A DNA stretch of 64,000 nt from Verrucomicrobiota bacterium. Its GTDB lineage: Bacteria > Verrucomicrobiota > Verrucomicrobiia > Opitutales > Opitutaceae. Below, piece by piece: positions 62,059-64,000 of the stretch; positions within the stretch are counted from its first letter, which is position 1, and every line of letters begins with the position of its first letter. The stretch is taken from the NCBI GenBank assembly GCA_963205455.1, contig CAUJJL010000045.1, forward strand, positions 1 to 64,000. The letters run 5' to 3'. Position numbers and translations under genes: made by a program. The notes under the pieces are model-generated. The model worked only from the letters and a program-made list of their open reading frames with translations. It searched no databases and was not told the origin of the DNA.

Positions 62059-62514
62059 TCAGCCATTCGGGATGTCCGGCTCTACGACGTTGGCGAGTTG
62101 GACGAGGGAATCCTGCCATCCGAGGTAACACATCTCAGCGGGAATGACAGCGGGCACTCCCGCCTGTTCAATGCTCACCTCGGTGCCGCATGAAACCTTT
62201 TTCAATGTCACGGTGACAGCCATCTCGCCCGGCAAATTCGCGTCATCAAATTTGTCGCTGTAGCGCACCTTTTCGCCCGGCACGAGTTCATGGTAATGAC
62301 CGCCAAAGGAATGGCTCTGGCCGGTGCCGAAATTGGTGAACGACATGCGGAAGCCGCCGCCTACGCGGGGATCGAGCGAATGGACCTTGCAGGTGAAGCC
62401 GTAAGGTGGAAGCCATTTGGCAAGAGCATCGGCGTCGAGGAAGGCCTTGTAGATTTTTTCGGGGGTCGAACGGAACACACGGTGCAGTCGGATGGTATGG
62501 GACTTCGATGACAT
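62059..62514 (-). CDS. SRPBCC protein (AHSA1-like)
   Basis: 151 residues, ATG 62514. AHSA1/START-type fold: IRLHRVFRSTPEKIYKAFLD, LAKWLPPYGFTCKVHSLDPR, GGGFRMSFTNFGTG, and the C-terminal AEMCYLGWQDSLVQLANVVE. Such proteins bind small hydrophobic ligands; this group often occurs with YCII and DUF1428 genes, as here. It probably forms a minus-strand group with the two genes upstream, though gaps are 145 and 39 bases. Confidence 0.88.
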   Translation of the reverse strand: MSSKSHTIRLHRVFRSTPEKIYKAFLDADALAKWLPPYGFTCKVHSLDPRVGGGFRMSFTNFGTGQSHSFGGHYHELVPGEKVRYSDKFDDANLPGEMAVTVTLKKVSCGTEVSIEQAGVPAVIPAEMCYLGWQDSLVQLANVVEPDIPNG

Positions 62515-62659
62515 GGTGGGGGAAGGTTATGTAAGGGTTTATTTGTGTTTTCTCACTCTCTCAACGATCGAGATCCCGTGTCTTGGACAGGGCATCCCAC
62601 AGCGAAACTAAAGGCGCGGGCCGACACGGAGCCTGGACGGCAATTGCGCACCGCCCGGC

Positions 62660-63028
62660 TCAGGCTTCAACCATCACCTTGAAGCCTCCGTAGAGCATGC
62701 GCTTGCAGTCAAAGGGCATCTTCTTGGGGTCACACATCGCCGAGATGCGCGGGTCCTTCATGACAGCCGCGTTCACCTTGTCGCGATGCGCACGCGACTT
62801 GTACACGATGTAGGAAAAGACGACCGTTTCACCGGACTTCGTCCGGATGCCCTTTGGAAAAGGCAGCGCAAAGTCAGCGGCGGAAGACAGGTCTTCTCCA
62901 ACACATTCCTTGTAATCGAGCGCACCATGATCGCGCCAGACCTTGCTGGCCACTTTCGCGATCGCGAAATACTGTTTCAGTTTCTGCTTGCGGACTGGAA
63001 TCACGAATCCATCGACGTATTTGGGCAT
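62660..63028 (-). CDS. DUF1428 family protein (YbaA-like)
   Basis: 122 residues, ATG 63028. DUF1428 signatures: MPKYVDGFVIPVRKQKLKQY, RDHGALDYKECVGEDL, VVFSYIVYKSRAHRDKVNAA, DPRISAM and the end KRMLYGGFKVMVEA. The family is a small ferredoxin-like dimeric-barrel protein of unknown function, widely linked with SRPBCC and YCII genes. Confidence 0.9.
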   Translation of the reverse strand: MPKYVDGFVIPVRKQKLKQYFAIAKVASKVWRDHGALDYKECVGEDLSSAADFALPFPKGIRTKSGETVVFSYIVYKSRAHRDKVNAAVMKDPRISAMCDPKKMPFDCKRMLYGGFKVMVEA

Positions 63029-63067
63029 GGGACAGGGGAGTTGAGGTTTTTGGGATTGGAAAGTCAG

Positions 63068-63598
63068 CTACTTGGATTCGACGGCGGATTTGAGGTTGGC
63101 CAGGCCCTTCTCGAAATCGCTACCGATCATCTTGTCCATGCTCGTGAACACATTGATGAGCTTGGCCATAAAACTGTTCGGACCTGACATTGTCCAAGTG
63201 ACGAGTGTGCCGCTCCCTTCACGCCCAAACGTGAACTCGGTCACACAAGTCGACTCCCAGGGTTTGAGAAATTCGAGCCGGATCCGGATGAGTTCCGAAG
63301 GAAGGCTCGCGGCAATGGTCATGCGCCCGGACCCGACCTTCTTGTTGCCTTCCCAACTATAAATGGAGCCCATGCCCGAGGCCGGCCCCTCAAAAGTGCG
63401 CTTGAGATTGGGATCCATCTTTTCCCAGGGAGACCAAGCCTGCCATCGGTGAAAATCATTGATCTCCGAAAATACGGCCGAAGCCGGGGCAGCAAGTGTT
63501 GCGCTGCGGGTCACGCGAAACTCAGCAGGCTGAAAGGTGGCGAGCACCAGAATGAGGACGACGGTCGCAGCGAGGACGAGGAGGATAATCTTGATCAT
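63068..63598 (-). CDS. Membrane-anchored SRPBCC (polyketide cyclase-like) protein
   Basis: 176 residues, ATG 63598. A single N-terminal membrane segment (IILLVLAATVVLILVLATF) precedes an SRPBCC fold: RVTRSATLAAPASAVFSEIN, WQAWSPWEKMDPNLKRTFEG, GMGSIYSWEGNKKVGSGRM, and KMIGSDFEKGLANLKSAVES. The ligand is unknown. It lies 39 bases upstream of the DUF1428 gene on the same strand. Confidence 0.87.
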   Translation of the reverse strand: MIKIILLVLAATVVLILVLATFQPAEFRVTRSATLAAPASAVFSEINDFHRWQAWSPWEKMDPNLKRTFEGPASGMGSIYSWEGNKKVGSGRMTIAASLPSELIRIRLEFLKPWESTCVTEFTFGREGSGTLVTWTMSGPNSFMAKLINVFTSMDKMIGSDFEKGLANLKSAVESK

Positions 63599-63932
63599 GG
63601 GGAATGTGGGGGGGGGTGTTATCGTGGGAGTGTCTGGACCTGCAAAGCCCGGGCGGCAAGCGCCACTAGCCGGAGCATTGATCGATGCATGGTCATACGG
63701 TACATGGATTCAACGAAGGAGGATTCCCGTTTCGGACACGGAAATTGAAAAGGGTGATGTGACGTGGTTGACTGGGCATACGCTCTCGCCGCGACTACCT
63801 CACCCAAACGATACATCCTTCCCCAGAACGGTTACCCAACAACGCACCCCAAACCTCACATGTCCGTGTCCAGAACCCCGGCCGCCGTTCGTTGAAGGTA
63901 TGGCAAAACAACACAATTCATCCGATCCTCCC
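63599..63932. other. Divergent intergenic region
   Basis: 334 bases between the SRPBCC gene and the YCII-like gene. It has a G-run at 63609-63617 and no recognisable gene. No confident promoter boxes were placed. Confidence 0.45.
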
Positions 63933-64000
63933 ATGTCCTCCAAACCACTCCCCCAACCCTACATGCTTTTTTTCCGCAATTCCGGTCCGGATACGCACGC
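63933..64000 (+). CDS. YCII-related protein, N-terminal fragment (cut by window end)
   Basis: From ATG 63933 (an in-frame ATG also lies at 63900) the frame reads MSSKPLPQPYMLFFRNSGPD then THA. The PYMLFFRNSGPDTH segment is typical of YCII/DGPF-family proteins, which accompany SRPBCC and DUF1428 genes and ECF sigma factors. Only 22 codons are visible. Confidence 0.65.
   Translation, partial: MSSKPLPQPYMLFFRNSGPDTH

Noticed and set aside
63734-63871. GGACACGGA and TCCGTGTCC as a distant inverted repeat upstream of the YCII-like gene
   Set aside because: Nine-base arms 120 bases apart are reasonably expected by chance in a 330-base region.

Overview
This window looks like a chromosomal polysaccharide-utilisation region of a Verrucomicrobiota bacterium, most likely close to Opitutaceae. 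Supporting signs are the style of the first TonB receptor (an SPFEV...GY...GTR lead-in to the plug), many secreted Cys-type sulfatases, several LacI/AraC regulators, a VPDSG-CTERM-like protein, and high-GC, tightly packed operons with ATGA-type overlaps. No tRNA, rRNA, CRISPR array, prophage or intact insertion sequence was seen.

Layout. 1-10359: the end of a sulfatase; then on the minus strand an exported alpha/beta hydrolase, a TonB-dependent receptor with a dockerin-like calcium loop, and a LacI regulator; then divergently an MFS sugar transporter and a sulfatase without signal peptide. A nearly identical 22-bp element lies upstream of the receptor and between LacI and the transporter, so these genes probably form one LacI regulon. 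10483-14417 (minus): a sulfatase preceded by an exported fusion of a formylglycine-generating-enzyme-like domain with a sialidase-like propeller. 14606-30601: LacI regulator and a long operon holding a beta-helix protein, exported HpcH/HpaI aldolase, SSS symporter, sulfatase, Fe-alcohol dehydrogenase, DapA-type aldolase, PdxA2-like dehydrogenase, two LamG-plus-propeller proteins and a four-carbon acid sugar kinase (DUF1537). 30825-36789: a second TonB receptor, exported FAH-family protein, Tat-exported enolase-superfamily dehydratase and a bicupin.

36790-42314 is a patchwork: a HigBA-like module whose toxin has lost its core in frame, flanked by a 159-bp direct repeat of the bicupin 3' end; a VPDSG-CTERM protein with a strong terminator; a secreted TIM-barrel-like protein with two C-terminal repeats; and VapBC. 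42417-46749 (minus): an iduronate-2-sulfatase-like enzyme, an AraC regulator, and an exported FAD oxidoreductase lying between two copies of the AraC gene's 5' end. 47004-62013 (plus): SIS protein, FAD oxidoreductase, ROK protein, MetE-like protein, phosphotriesterase-like protein, SSS symporter plus small accessory protein, and four sulfatases. 62059 to the end: SRPBCC and DUF1428 proteins and the start of a YCII-like gene.

Working model (inference): secreted sulfatases and glycan-active proteins desulfate and cut a sulfated polysaccharide, TonB receptors import oligosaccharides, and the acid-sugar enzymes process the products. Three of these enzymes carry export signals, which suggests that part of an aldonate-type pathway may run in the periplasm.
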